A stretch of DNA of 64,000 bases from Sphingomonas bacterium (GCF_903642285.1 NZ_CAHJWJ010000001.1:1-64000); one strand, 5' to 3'. Numbered from the stretch's first letter, positions 44,167-52,948 are shown. Numbers and translations are program-made. Notes: generated by a model not told the origin, from the letters alone.

Positions 44167-44340
44167 TCAAGCGCCTGCCTGATGCGGCGGGCCTAGCCTG
44201 GGCCTGGCTCCGGCTTCGGTCAGCAGCTTCACGATGGTGTTGATGCTGACGCCGGCGATCCTCGACGACGAGCGCATGCTGACGCCCTCGACGAGCATCG
44301 TCAGGATCATCGCGCGCTTTTCGATCGAGAGCTGGTTCAT
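44167..44340 (-). pseudogene. N-terminal fragment of an IS1-type transposase
   Basis: From the ATG at 44338-44340 the frame reads MNQLSIEKRAMILTMLVEGV and then MRSSSRIAGVSINTIVKLLT, a helix-turn-helix start like that of IS1-family transposases. The similarity ends after about 45 residues and a stop follows at 44167-44169. It is therefore a truncated remnant, with unrelated DNA at its 3' side. Confidence 0.65.
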
Positions 44341-44361
44341 GGCTGGAAGCGGAGCTGGCGG

Positions 44362-44652
44362 TCAGGCGAGGATCATGTGTCCTACCGGTTCGGAGAACAC
44401 GCGGCGACCCTCGAAGATCTCGGGCAGTTCCGGAACGGGACCCTTGTAGTCGGGCGTGACCTGGAGGACGAACCAGACCTCGCGGTTGGCGGAGTAGATG
44501 ACGATATAGGTTTCGTTGGGCGCCAATTCGATGGTGTTGCGGAGACGATTGGCGGCGTGCTCGTCGTTCGGGTCGAGGACGCCTCCAGGAAGGTCGAAGT
44601 TGATCCGCGGGGGCCTACGGAACCCCCGGCGGTTTAGGCGCGCTCGCGACAT
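44362..44652 (-). CDS. 96-residue protein of unknown function (third gene of island operon)
   Basis: Starts at ATG 44650-44652 right behind GGGAGG, inside the end of the protease-like gene (38-base overlap), so it is probably translationally coupled. The N-terminus is basic (MSRARLNRRGFRRPPRINF). A mixed alpha/beta part follows (LRNTIELAPNETYIVIYSAN, EVWFVLQVTPDYKGP, EIFEGRRVFSEPVGHMIL). No signal peptide, helix or known motif is visible. I do not recognise a family. Its fixed position behind the protease-like gene suggests a partner or target role. Confidence 0.7.
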   Translation of the reverse strand: MSRARLNRRGFRRPPRINFDLPGGVLDPNDEHAANRLRNTIELAPNETYIVIYSANREVWFVLQVTPDYKGPVPELPEIFEGRRVFSEPVGHMILA

Positions 44653-45811
44653 TGTGGCCTCCCACCAGCTTGACCTTCAATTGCTTCAGGACCTCGTCGA
44701 TCGGCGCGACGTAGGTCAGGACCCGATCCGAGGAGACGGCGTAGACGATGCCGATGGCGTGCCTTTTCCCCTTCCTCTCCTCGGTCACCACCAGCGACCC
44801 GTAATCTCCCAGCTCGGCGAACGGTCGACCTCGGCTGACGGCCAACAGCACCTTCTCAAAGTAGATCGTGCCCTTGAAGCTGCCGACGCTCGCCGGAGCC
44901 GGCGCGATGTTCGGTGACCAGCCGACCATCCTGCCGTTCGTCTTGCCGGTCGAGCGGCCGACCTTCTCTACCGTCATCTCGGTCGAGAACGGGGCGATGA
45001 TGGTCGGCGTGTCATAGTGGCTCTGCTGCATGGAGGTGACGAGCTTGCGGTCGACAACCTCGAACAGCGCCGCGTCCACGTTGTCGCGGATATCGATGTT
45101 GTCTGGCAGCCCGATCGCCAGCTGCGCGAGCTTAGCGTGCCGTCCGAGCGTGAAGGGGTCCAGGCTACCTGATCGGACGTCCAGGAGTCCTGGCGCGACG
45201 ACCTGCAGGCCCAAGGGCGTGTTGTTGCACATGCCTGTGACATGGTTGCAGGTGAGGCCGTAGATCCGGCCTTCCCCGTCTTCGACGAGAGCGCCCATCG
45301 TGCCGGTGCTCACTGCGTTTGCGAGCGAGATCGAGGTTCCGCATGGATAGCGGTTCGCGCGCATGACCTGCGTGCGGGCGGGGCTGATCGCGGCGCTTGC
45401 GAGGCGCAGTTCGGGGCGGGCGGCGAACTCGAAATGAACCTGGACTCGGCTGGTCGTCCATCTGGGCAGAGCGTTGCGCTGGGTCGCGGTTGGCTTCTGG
45501 TGCGAGGTTATGACGAGGGCGCGTGGCGAGGGGCAGATACCCACGAAGTCGATCGTCTTCTCGAATAAGGTGCGCCGGACCATCTCCAGAGAGTCGCTGA
45601 ACTCAGCCTGCAACGCCTCGCGCCATCGCTCGACTGGGCGAAGCTCCGGCTGGGCATGCCGCTCGACGCCATCGCCGCCGTCGCGGTTGTCTGGCGGCAC
45701 GATCGGCTCGGACCGCGGGGAAGTGTATGGGTAGGAAAGTAGATCGCGTTCGGCGGCCCATCGCGTGAAAGCGAGGGCGAGTGCGACAAGGTCTTCGGGC
45801 TGGCGTTCCAT
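44615..45811 (-). CDS. Nal1/trypsin-like serine protease fold, catalytic Ser replaced
   Basis: A 398-residue protein. About 165 N-terminal residues have no match I know. From there on the layout is that of trypsin-fold proteases of the Nal1-like type: GLTCNHVTG (His190), DNVDAALFEV (Asp246), VEKVGRSTGKTNGRMVG, and finally ELGDYGSLVV. The last motif should be GDSGS; residue 337 is Tyr (codon TAC at 44803-44801, one base from TCC). No signal peptide is present, so it is cytoplasmic. GGAG precedes the ATG. It is the middle gene of a three-gene minus-strand operon. It is either an inactive pseudo-protease, a recently damaged gene, or an enzyme using another residue. Confidence 0.75.
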   Translation of the reverse strand: MERQPEDLVALALAFTRWAAERDLLSYPYTSPRSEPIVPPDNRDGGDGVERHAQPELRPVERWREALQAEFSDSLEMVRRTLFEKTIDFVGICPSPRALVITSHQKPTATQRNALPRWTTSRVQVHFEFAARPELRLASAAISPARTQVMRANRYPCGTSISLANAVSTGTMGALVEDGEGRIYGLTCNHVTGMCNNTPLGLQVVAPGLLDVRSGSLDPFTLGRHAKLAQLAIGLPDNIDIRDNVDAALFEVVDRKLVTSMQQSHYDTPTIIAPFSTEMTVEKVGRSTGKTNGRMVGWSPNIAPAPASVGSFKGTIYFEKVLLAVSRGRPFAELGDYGSLVVTEERKGKRHAIGIVYAVSSDRVLTYVAPIDEVLKQLKVKLVGGHNVASAPKPPGVP

Positions 45812-45854
45812 AGGGTGCTCCGGCTGTTCGCCGACATCCCTACGCCAGGACGCG

Positions 45855-46034
45855 CTACCGCTTCGTTTCCCCAGACAGCACGACGCTTGGCCGCGGCGCC
45901 CGCTTCTTGCGGGCGCTGGCCACCTCGACCGTGGCCTCCTTCTCAGTGATCTGCCCGGTGGCTATTCGCATGGACATCATAGCGGCCGACACTGGGTCTG
46001 TTGGGCGGCTCTCGCCGCGTGGTCCCTTTGGCAT
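45855..46034 (-). CDS. 59-residue basic protein (first gene of island operon)
   Basis: Too short to be noticed by a length filter, but well supported. The ATG at 46032-46034 has CGGAG eight bases upstream, and the product begins MPKGPRGESRPTDPVSAA. It goes on with MSMRIATGQITEKE. This start is very like the widespread small alphaproteobacterial proteins beginning MPKGPKGEKRPADVIG..IATGE. The C-terminal part is different and basic (ARKKRAPRPSVVLSGETKR). The protease-like gene starts 43 nt downstream. The relatives are small, probably nucleic-acid-associated proteins of unknown role. Confidence 0.7.
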   Translation of the reverse strand: MPKGPRGESRPTDPVSAAMMSMRIATGQITEKEATVEVASARKKRAPRPSVVLSGETKR

Positions 46035-46700
46035 TGCCGAGCTCCGGATCTGGGAGCATCGTTATAGGATGACGGGAACGTCCGGAACCATGTCAAAATT
46101 TAAACTGATACACTACCGGCAGGTTCTTTCGCTTGACACCACCAGAGGGGTCGACACGCTGATCACGATGCAGCCAGGACCGTGGGAAGTAATGTTCGGC
46201 CTCGAGAGCCGGCCTTGGGCGGCATCTATCGTATGCCCGTTGGCAGCGCGAACCTTGAAGGCGTCAATCAACCGAGACTTATGCTTACGTGATAGAGACC
46301 CGCTGCACTCCACGTTCCAGCAGCAGCCGATCGGTAGAAGGGCCTACAGGGTTTGCATCTGTCGTAACCGGCAAGGAGCGCTCCTAGATGAATGCCCGGC
46401 TCCAAATATTAAACTCACAAATTCGAAGAGTAGAAAACCCTAAACGTTACGATATTTCGGGCCCGGAATATTTTCCACAATCGTTCTATGCCTAACCAAA
46501 GTCGCAACTAATCGACATGGTTACGTGCAGCTTACGCGATCACCACCCTCTGCTTGCATAGTAACCTACTCTGAGTGCGTACTGAACGGATAGACCGCCA
46601 AGGTCTATCGGAGCGCGATATCAATCCATCGCCGCGCCTACGATCAAAAACTACTCAATTTGCAACTTTGAGTAGGTCTTAATGCAAACGGTTAGGCATG
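46035..46700. other. A+T-richer stretch between island operon and tRNA-Cys, no gene recognised
   Basis: Two thirds of a kilobase with visibly lower G+C than its surroundings. A plus-strand frame to 46443 overlaps the 59-aa gene antiparallel. Its best internal start (46090, MSKFKLIHYRQVLSLDTT) has no ribosome-binding site and no family similarity. The promoter of the three-gene operon should lie close to 46035-46120. No direct repeat of the tRNA 3' end is visible here. Confidence 0.4.
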
Positions 46701-46774
46701 TGGAGGCCCGACCGGGAATCGAACCCGGGTGCAAGGATTTGCAGTCCTCTGCGTCACCACTCCGCCATCGGGCC
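46701..46774 (-). tRNA. tRNA-Cys (GCA)
   Basis: A 74-base cloverleaf on the minus strand. The acceptor GGCCCGA pairs with TCGGGCC. The anticodon loop is CTGCAAA with anticodon GCA, and the T arm contains GGTTCGATTCC. CCA is encoded (46703-46701). The foreign-looking island begins directly at its 3' end, a classic integration position. Confidence 0.97.
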
Positions 46775-46945
46775 CCGATAAGGGTAGACGCGGCTGATGC
46801 GCAGGTGGAGCGCCGGCTGTCAACCGGGTCGGCACGACGATCGGTCGTGGCTGGCCGACGTGCCCCGCGCCATAGGTGCACGATGGAAGCGATGCCTCGA
46901 TTTGGTGTATTGCATCGATAACACGGCTGTGCGAGAGGGTTTGGC

Positions 46946-47641
46946 ATGACGACTGATATCATCGACCGCGGCGATCTCGCCGCCACCGCCGAACCCCGCG
47001 ATTTCATCGCGATGCGTCATCAGATGGTCGTGAGCCAGCTCCGCCCCAACGCCGTGACGGATCAGCGCGTGGTCGCCGCGATGGCGACCCTGCCGCGTGA
47101 GCGTTTCCTGCCGGCGGATGTCCGGGGGCAGGCCTATCGCGACACGTCGATCCCGTTGGGGGAGGGGCGTCATGCGAACCTGCCGATGGCGACCGGGCGG
47201 CTGTTGAATGCGGCGGATCTGCTGGCGGGCGACCGCGTGCTCCTGATCGGCGCGGCGGGCGGATATACGGCCGCCCTATTGTCGGGAATCGTGGCGTCGG
47301 TGGTCGCGGTCGAATCGTTGCCCGCGCTTTGCGTGCTGGCGGGGGAGGCACTGGCCGGCCGATCGAACGTGACGCTGGTCGAGGGACCGCTGGCCGAGGG
47401 CGCGGCCGACGGCCAGCCTTACGACGTGCTGATCGTCGATGGCGCGATCGCGCATGTTCCCGATGCGATCGTTCACCAGGTCCGGCCGGGCGGCCGCGTC
47501 GCGACGGGGCTGTCCGAACGCGGCATCACTCGACTGGCCGCGGGTCGTCGCAGCGCCGGGGGCTTCGGATTGGTGCCGTTTGCCGACTGCGACTGCGTCG
47601 TCCTGCCCGGGTTCGACCGACCTGCCGGCTTCCGGTTCTGA
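46946..47641 (+). CDS. pcm: protein-L-isoaspartate O-methyltransferase family protein
   Basis: A 231-residue PCMT-family methyltransferase, which repairs isoaspartyl residues with SAM. The N-terminus MRHQMVVSQLRPNAVTDQRV and LPRERFLPADVRGQAYRD are the family's substrate-side motifs; VLLIGAAGGYTAALLSGI is the SAM loop and YDVLIVDGAI the acidic strand. It is slightly divergent from E. coli Pcm, as usual in sphingomonads. GAGAGGG precedes the ATG. The stop is two bases before the tolC start, so the two genes are one transcript. Confidence 0.88.
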   Translation: MTTDIIDRGDLAATAEPRDFIAMRHQMVVSQLRPNAVTDQRVVAAMATLPRERFLPADVRGQAYRDTSIPLGEGRHANLPMATGRLLNAADLLAGDRVLLIGAAGGYTAALLSGIVASVVAVESLPALCVLAGEALAGRSNVTLVEGPLAEGAADGQPYDVLIVDGAIAHVPDAIVHQVRPGGRVATGLSERGITRLAAGRRSAGGFGLVPFADCDCVVLPGFDRPAGFRF

Positions 47642-47643
47642 CG

Positions 47644-49182
47644 ATGGCCCGGGGGGGAATCATCGGCCTGCTGCTGGCAGGCTCCGTCATCGCCGCGCCC
47701 GCCTCCGCCGAGACGCTGCGCGAGGCGCTGGTCAAGGCGTACCAGACCAATCCGACCATCACCGGTCAGCGTGCGGCGCAGCGGGCACTGGACGAAAACG
47801 TCCCGATCGCGCGCTCCGCCGGACTGCCGGCGGTCAATGCGACGGGCGGCATCAACAACAATCTGTTCGCGCCGAGCACCGATCTGGCTGCCGAAAGCAA
47901 CAGCTTCACATCGCCCCAGCGTCAGGCGACCGGCACGACCCAGCTATCGGTCCCGATCTATCAGGGCGGCGCGGTCCATAATTCCGTGCGCGCGGCGGAA
48001 GTGCGCGTTGCTGCCGGGCGCGATACGCTGCGCGGAACCGAATCCGATTTGTTCACCGCGACCGTCGGTGCCTATATGGACGTGATCCGCGACGAGGCGA
48101 TCGTCGGGCTGAACCGGCAGAATGTGAAGGTCCTGGACGTCAACCTGCAGGCGACGAAGGACCGGTTCCAGGTCGGCGACCTGACCCGCACCGACGTCGC
48201 GCAGTCGGAGGCGCGGCTCGCGCTCGCCCGCGGGCAGTTCCAGTCGGCGCAGGCGCAGTTGATCACCAGCCGCGAGAACTACATCCGCATCGTCGGATCG
48301 CCGCCGGTCGACCTGCAGACTCCGCCGACCTTGCCCAAGCTGCCCGCCTCGGCCAATGCCGCGGTCGGCGAGGCGCTGAACAACAACCCAAATCTGCAGG
48401 CGGCGGCGAAGCAGCGCGACGCCACGCGCTACGACGTCTCGGTCGCCAAGTCGAACCGGCTGCCCAAGCTGAGCGTCGTCGTCGGGGGCAATTATTATAA
48501 CTACCTGGGTTCGCTCGGGGCGGGGACCGGGGTGCAGGTCGCCCAGTCGGGAACGTCCGCGACCGCGGGTCTCGCGCTGACGGTGCCGATCTTCCAGGCC
48601 GGGCGCCCCGCCGCGCAGGTCCGCCAGGCCGAGGCGCTGCGCAGCCAGGCGATCGAGAACGAAACCTCGACCGAACGCAGCGTCATCGCGACCACGCGGT
48701 CGGCCTATGCGGTGTGGCAATCGTCCGAACAGGTCATCGCATCGTCGGACACCGCGGTCACCGCGAACAAATTGTCGCTCGAGGGCGTGCGCGCCGAGAA
48801 CAGCGTCGGCAGCCGAACGATCCTCGACATCCTGAACGCCGAGCAGGAATTGCTGAACAGCGAGGTGACGCTCGTTACCGCGCGGCGCGACGCCTATGTC
48901 GCGGGCTTCGCACTGCTGGCGGCGATGGGCGATGCGGAGGCCAAGGACCTGGGGCTGGACGGCGGATCACTGTACGATCCGGTCAAGAATTACGACCGTG
49001 TCCGCAACCGGTTCGGCGATTTCGGCGGCGACGGCGAACCGGCGCGCGTCGCGCCCAGCACGCGCGACACGCCCGCGCAGAACGCGACCGTGGCGGCACC
49101 GCTCGACCCCGAATTCGACGCGCCGCCGGTTGACAAGAACGCGCCGCTCACGACAGGTACGAACACGCCCGGCCACCACTGA
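47644..49182 (+). CDS. tolC: TolC family outer-membrane protein (type I secretion/efflux)
   Basis: About 512 residues. The signal peptide IIGLLLAGSVIAAPASA is followed by the TolC start ETLREALVKAYQTNPTITGQ. Two OEP repeats follow, with QATGTTQLSVPIYQGGAVHN in the first and AGLALTVPIFQAGRPAAQVR in the second. NSVGSRTILDILNAEQELLN is a TolC hallmark. The C-terminus is Pro/Ala-rich and disordered. The ATG at 47644 is chosen; a frame open to 47329 merely overlaps pcm. It forms the outer-membrane channel tunnel for an export pump, whose partner is not in the window. Confidence 0.93.
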   Translation: MARGGIIGLLLAGSVIAAPASAETLREALVKAYQTNPTITGQRAAQRALDENVPIARSAGLPAVNATGGINNNLFAPSTDLAAESNSFTSPQRQATGTTQLSVPIYQGGAVHNSVRAAEVRVAAGRDTLRGTESDLFTATVGAYMDVIRDEAIVGLNRQNVKVLDVNLQATKDRFQVGDLTRTDVAQSEARLALARGQFQSAQAQLITSRENYIRIVGSPPVDLQTPPTLPKLPASANAAVGEALNNNPNLQAAAKQRDATRYDVSVAKSNRLPKLSVVVGGNYYNYLGSLGAGTGVQVAQSGTSATAGLALTVPIFQAGRPAAQVRQAEALRSQAIENETSTERSVIATTRSAYAVWQSSEQVIASSDTAVTANKLSLEGVRAENSVGSRTILDILNAEQELLNSEVTLVTARRDAYVAGFALLAAMGDAEAKDLGLDGGSLYDPVKNYDRVRNRFGDFGGDGEPARVAPSTRDTPAQNATVAAPLDPEFDAPPVDKNAPLTTGTNTPGHH

Positions 49183-49218
49183 CGGCAGGCCGGCGTCGAT
49201 ACGGAAACGGTGCCGCCG

Positions 49219-49710
49219 ATGGGGGAAATCAGCGTCGAACCTTCGATGGAGGATATCCTCTCGTCGATCAAACGGATCATCGCCGAGGAGGGCGATGGCG
49301 CGCCGGGGCGCACCCGCCGTCCGCCGCGCACCCCCGCGCCGCGCGCCGAGCCCGTCGCGGATCGCATCCCGGACGACGAGGATGCCGACGATCATGTCCT
49401 CGAACTGAGTGACCCGATGCCAATCGCGAAGCCCGAACCCGCTGCGGTGAAATCCGCCCCCGCCGCCGCCGCGAAGCCTGCGTCCGAATCGCTCGTCTCG
49501 CGCGAGGCCGTCGCCGCCAGCCGCGGTGCGCTCGACCAGCTGTCACGATTGATAGTGAAGCCCGAGCCGGACAGCGACGGCACGCTCGAAGGGCTGGTGC
49601 GTGGGATGCTGCGGCCGATGCTGAGCGACTGGCTCGACGCGCATCTGCCGGAGATGGTCGAGGCGATGGTGGCGCGCGAGATCGCGAAGATCACCGACCA
49701 GGCGGGCTGA
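49219..49710 (+). CDS. DUF2497 (PopZ-like) protein
   Basis: A 163-residue protein. The N-terminal helix SMEDILSSIKRIIAEE and the C-terminal helices LEGLVRGMLRPMLSDWLDAH and MVEAMVAREIAKIT are those of the DUF2497 family, which includes the Caulobacter pole organiser PopZ. Between them lies a Pro/Ala-rich acidic, disordered linker, as in PopZ. The ATG at 49219 is preferred to a GTG nine bases earlier. It follows tolC and precedes valS, the usual order in sphingomonads. It may form polar assemblies. Confidence 0.88.
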   Translation: MGEISVEPSMEDILSSIKRIIAEEGDGAPGRTRRPPRTPAPRAEPVADRIPDDEDADDHVLELSDPMPIAKPEPAAVKSAPAAAAKPASESLVSREAVAASRGALDQLSRLIVKPEPDSDGTLEGLVRGMLRPMLSDWLDAHLPEMVEAMVAREIAKITDQAG

Positions 49711-49848
49711 CGCGATGCCGATTGCCGTCAACCGGCGGAACTAAAGCGGGAGACCGAAACTGCGCCCCTCCTCGGCGAAGGCCGAGCCTAGGTGCTACGG
49801 TTTTGTCGATGAAGCGTTTCCTTTAGCCATCATCGTGTCGCAACTGGG

Positions 49849-49866
49849 CCCCGGCCTCCGCCGGGG
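49849..49866. repeat. dispersed palindromic repeat unit
   Basis: CCCCGGCCTCCGCCGGGG, preceded by CAACTGGG. This is a solitary copy of the hairpin that occurs in pairs at 52781-52878 and 55486-55581. The rest of the gap 49711-49947 holds no gene; the valS promoter may lie here. Confidence 0.7.
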
Positions 49867-49947
49867 AGGGAAGGGGTAGCGGCAGCTGCTTGGCGCCAGA
49901 ACCTCCAAGGCTGGCCTCCCCCGCAGGCGCTCGCTACAGCGGCGCGC

Positions 49948-52767
49948 ATGACGGAACTTCCCAAGACATTCGACCCTGCCGACATCGAACGCCGCTGGTA
50001 CGCGCATTGGGAGGCGCAGGGCCTGTTCCACCCCGACCGGCCGGGCGCGGAGCCATGGACGATCGTCAACCCGCCGCCCAACGTCACCGGCGCGCTGCAT
50101 ATCGGCCATGCGCTCGACAACACGTTGCAGGATATCCTCGTCCGTCACGCCCGGCTGAAGGGCAAGGACGCGCTGTGGATCGTGGGCACCGACCATGCCG
50201 GCATCGCGACGCAGATGGTGGTCGAGCGGCAAATGGCGGCGAAGGGCGAGAAGCGCACCGACTTCGCGCGCGAGGATTTCATCGCCAAGGTGTGGGACTG
50301 GAAGGCGGAGAGCGGCGGCGAGATCACGCGCCAGCTGCGCCGGCTCGGCTGCTCGATGGACTGGGCGAACGAGCGCTTCACGATGGACGAGGGCTTCAGC
50401 AAGGCGGTGCTGAAAGTGTTCGTCGATCTTTATAACGAAGGGCTGCTGTACCGCGACAAAAGGCTGGTGAACTGGGACCCGGGTCTCGGCACCGCGATCA
50501 GTGATCTGGAGGTCGAGACGCGCGAGGTCCAGGGTAGGTTCTGGCATCTGCGCTATCCGCTGGCGGACGGATCGGGGTTCATCGAGGTCGCGACGACGCG
50601 GCCCGAGACGATGCTGGCGGACATGGCGGTCGCGGTGAACCCGGCGGACGAGCGCTATGCCGCGCTGGTCGGCAAACAGGTTCGCCTGCCGATCACCGGT
50701 CGGCTGATCCCGATCGTGGCGGACGAGCATGCCGATCCAGCGCTGGGTTCGGGCGCGGTCAAGATAACCCCCGGCCATGATTTCAACGATTTCGAGGTCG
50801 GCAAGCGCGCGGAGATCGAGGCGCGCGACATGCTCAACATGCTGGATGCGAAGGCGCAGGTGACGCAGACCGCGGATGGGCTGATTCCGGCGGACCTGCT
50901 GGGCCTTCCCACCGCCGACGCGCGCAAGCGGGTCGTGGCGCTGTTGAAGGACCAGGGTTTTCTGGTGCCGCATGTCGACAAGGACGGGATCGAGCACGAT
51001 GCCGAACCGCGCACGATCCAGACGCCCTATGGCGACCGGTCGGGCGTGGTGATCGAGCCGTGGCTGACCGACCAATGGTATGTCGACGCGGCGACGCTCG
51101 CCAAGCCTGCGATCGCGGCGGTGCGGTCGGGTGCGATCCGGATCGTGCCGAAGACGTGGGAGAAGACGTTCTTCAACTGGATGGAAAATATCCAGCCCTG
51201 GTGCGTGTCGCGGCAATTGTGGTGGGGGCACCGGATACCGGCGTGGTTCGCGGAGGACGGCCGGATCTTCGTTGCGCTGACCGAAGCCGAAGCACAGGCG
51301 CAGGCGGGCGAGGGGATCGTGTTGCGGCAGGACCCGGATGTGCTGGATACGTGGTTCTCCAGCGCATTGTGGCCGTTCGCGACGATGGGGTGGCCGGACT
51401 CAAATCCTCCCCGGGACGGGGAGGTGGCAGCGCGTAGCGCTGACGGAGGGGGTGGGCCGCAAAGTGCACCGCTCGCCGCCGCCCCCCCTCCACCGCCTTC
51501 GGTGGTCCCCCTCCCCGTGCCGGGGAGGATTTTAGAGGGCCGCTACCCGAACGACGTCCTCGTCTCCGGCTTCGACATCCTGTTCTTCTGGGATGCGCGG
51601 ATGATGATGCAGGGCTTGCACTTCATGGGCGATGTCCCGTTCAAGACCTTGTATCTCCACGGTCTCGTCCGCGCCGGCGACGGATCGAAGATGTCGAAGT
51701 CCAAGGGCAATACGGTCGATCCGCTCGGGCTGATCGATCGTTACGGCGCGGATGCGCTCAGATTCTTCATGGCGGCGATGGAAAGCCAGGGCCGCGACAT
51801 CAAGATGGATGAGAAGCGCGTCGAGGGATATCGCAACTTCGCGACCAAGCTCTGGAACGCGGCGCGCTTCGCGCAGGCGAACGGCATCGGCGCGAGCACG
51901 ACGCTGGAGCCGCCGTCCGCGACGCTGGCGGTCAACAAGTGGATCGTGGCGGAGACGATCCGCACCGTGCAGGCGGTCGACCTCGCGCTTGCCGATTACC
52001 GCTTCGACGGCGCGGCGAACGCGATCTACCAGTTCGTCTGGAGCCGGTTCTGCGATTGGTATCTGGAGTTGATAAAGCCGCCGATGGTCGACGGCGAGCG
52101 CGGTGAGATCGATGCGGAATCCAAGGCGGTTGCCGGCTGGGTGCTCGACCAGATCCTGGTGCTGCTGCATCCGTTCATGCCGTTCATCACGGAGGAACTC
52201 TGGCATGCGATGTCCGATCCCGCCCGCCCGCGCGCGAACGACCTGATCGTGGCGCAGTGGCCGATGGCGGATGCCCGCTCGATCGATCCGGAGGCAGAGC
52301 GAGAGATCGACTGGCTGATCCGTGTCGTAAGCGAGATACGGTCGGCACGGACCGAGATGAATATCGCGCCGAGCCTGAAGATGGAAAGCTACGTCGGGGG
52401 CGCAAGCGAAGACCAACAGCAGAAGATCGCGCGCCAGTGGCCGACGATCAGCCGGTTGGCCCGCATTGAACGCGCCGACCTCGATCAGCGTGCACTGGGT
52501 CGATCGAACACGCTCCAAGTGGTTGTCGATGAAGTGACTTTCGCGCTTCAGCTGGAAGGCGTCATCGACCTCGACGCCGAACGCGCGCGGCTGACCAAGG
52601 GCATCGCCGCGGCGGAGAAGGAGCGTGACGCGCTCGCCGGTCGCCTTGGCAACCCCAGCTTCGTCGAGCGCGCGAAGCCGGAGGCGGTGGAGAAGGCGAA
52701 GGCGGATCATGCGGACAAGGCGGCCGAGGCGGAGCGGCTGGGGGCGGCGCTGGCGCGGTTGGGGTGA
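49948..52767 (+). CDS. valS: valyl-tRNA synthetase with in-frame palindromic insertion
   Basis: ValRS charges tRNA-Val. Its 939 residues contain [17 protein letters not shown] with HIGH at 51-54 and KMSKS at 581-585. The CP1 editing domain lies between, with [18 protein letters not shown], and a C-terminal coiled-coil ends the protein. Residues 486-529 do not belong to the family: a 44-residue Pro/Gly/Ala-rich segment encoded by a palindromic repeat (51402-51532) sits between [19 protein letters not shown] and [20 protein letters not shown]. The reading frame is kept. Being essential, the enzyme presumably tolerates the loop on its surface. Confidence 0.97.
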   Translation: MTELPKTFDPADIERRWYAHWEAQGLFHPDRPGAEPWTIVNPPPNVTGALHIGHALDNTLQDILVRHARLKGKDALWIVGTDHAGIATQMVVERQMAAKGEKRTDFAREDFIAKVWDWKAESGGEITRQLRRLGCSMDWANERFTMDEGFSKAVLKVFVDLYNEGLLYRDKRLVNWDPGLGTAISDLEVETREVQGRFWHLRYPLADGSGFIEVATTRPETMLADMAVAVNPADERYAALVGKQVRLPITGRLIPIVADEHADPALGSGAVKITPGHDFNDFEVGKRAEIEARDMLNMLDAKAQVTQTADGLIPADLLGLPTADARKRVVALLKDQGFLVPHVDKDGIEHDAEPRTIQTPYGDRSGVVIEPWLTDQWYVDAATLAKPAIAAVRSGAIRIVPKTWEKTFFNWMENIQPWCVSRQLWWGHRIPAWFAEDGRIFVALTEAEAQAQAGEGIVLRQDPDVLDTWFSSALWPFATMGWPDSNPPRDGEVAARSADGGGGPQSAPLAAAPPPPPSVVPLPVPGRILEGRYPNDVLVSGFDILFFWDARMMMQGLHFMGDVPFKTLYLHGLVRAGDGSKMSKSKGNTVDPLGLIDRYGADALRFFMAAMESQGRDIKMDEKRVEGYRNFATKLWNAARFAQANGIGASTTLEPPSATLAVNKWIVAETIRTVQAVDLALADYRFDGAANAIYQFVWSRFCDWYLELIKPPMVDGERGEIDAESKAVAGWVLDQILVLLHPFMPFITEELWHAMSDPARPRANDLIVAQWPMADARSIDPEAEREIDWLIRVVSEIRSARTEMNIAPSLKMESYVGGASEDQQQKIARQWPTISRLARIERADLDQRALGRSNTLQVVVDEVTFALQLEGVIDLDAERARLTKGIAAAEKERDALAGRLGNPSFVERAKPEAVEKAKADHADKAAEAERLGAALARLG
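51402..51532. repeat. 131-bp palindromic repeat inserted inside valS
   Basis: The ends are 13-bp perfect inverted repeats (AAATCCTCCCCGG at 51402-51414 and its complement at 51520-51532). Inside, CTCCCCGGGACGGGGAG forms a further hairpin and CCACCGCCTTCGGTGG (51490-51505) another. The same sort of element is known to me as an intergenic repeat in sphingomonads and other Alphaproteobacteria. It is read through in frame, adding 44 codons. Confidence 0.85.
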
Positions 52768-52780
52768 CCTCCTCTACCCA

Positions 52781-52878
52781 CCCCGGCGAAGGTCGGGGCC
52801 CAGTTGCTATACGGTCCTGGCGGCGCGATGTCCGTCGTTACGAAAACCGGTGCAACTGGGCCCCGGCCTTCGCTGGGG
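52781..52878. repeat. paired inverted hairpin repeat (98 bp)
   Basis: CCCCGGCGAAGGTCGGGGCC at 52781-52800, followed by CAGTT, and the near-complementary AACTGGGCCCCGGCCTTCGC at 52854-52873 ending GGGG at 52878 face each other, so the pair could fold into one long stem. A third, shorter copy, CCCCAGCCTTCGCTGGGG, lies at 52949-52966. The pair sits between valS and the MATE gene. Confidence 0.75.
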
Positions 52879-52948
52879 TGGGGCATATCGCAGGGTAGGG
52901 AATGCGGTTGGATATGCCGGGCGAATGGCATACCCGATAACGGGGAAA

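Noticed and set aside
45907..46443. 178-residue plus-strand frame in the island
   Set aside because: Antiparallel to the well-supported 59-aa gene, TTG start without ribosome-binding site, no similarity recognised.
43482..46774. Flanking att direct repeat matching the tRNA-Cys end
   Set aside because: No second copy of the tRNA 3' end could be found by eye between 43.4 and 46.7 kb.
47329..47643. Longer N-terminus for the TolC protein
   Set aside because: The extra 105 codons overlap pcm and lack similarity; the signal peptide starts right after the ATG at 47644.
51402..51532. Intein or intron in valS
   Set aside because: Far too short, no splicing motifs; the inverted ends and Pro-rich product fit a translated repeat.
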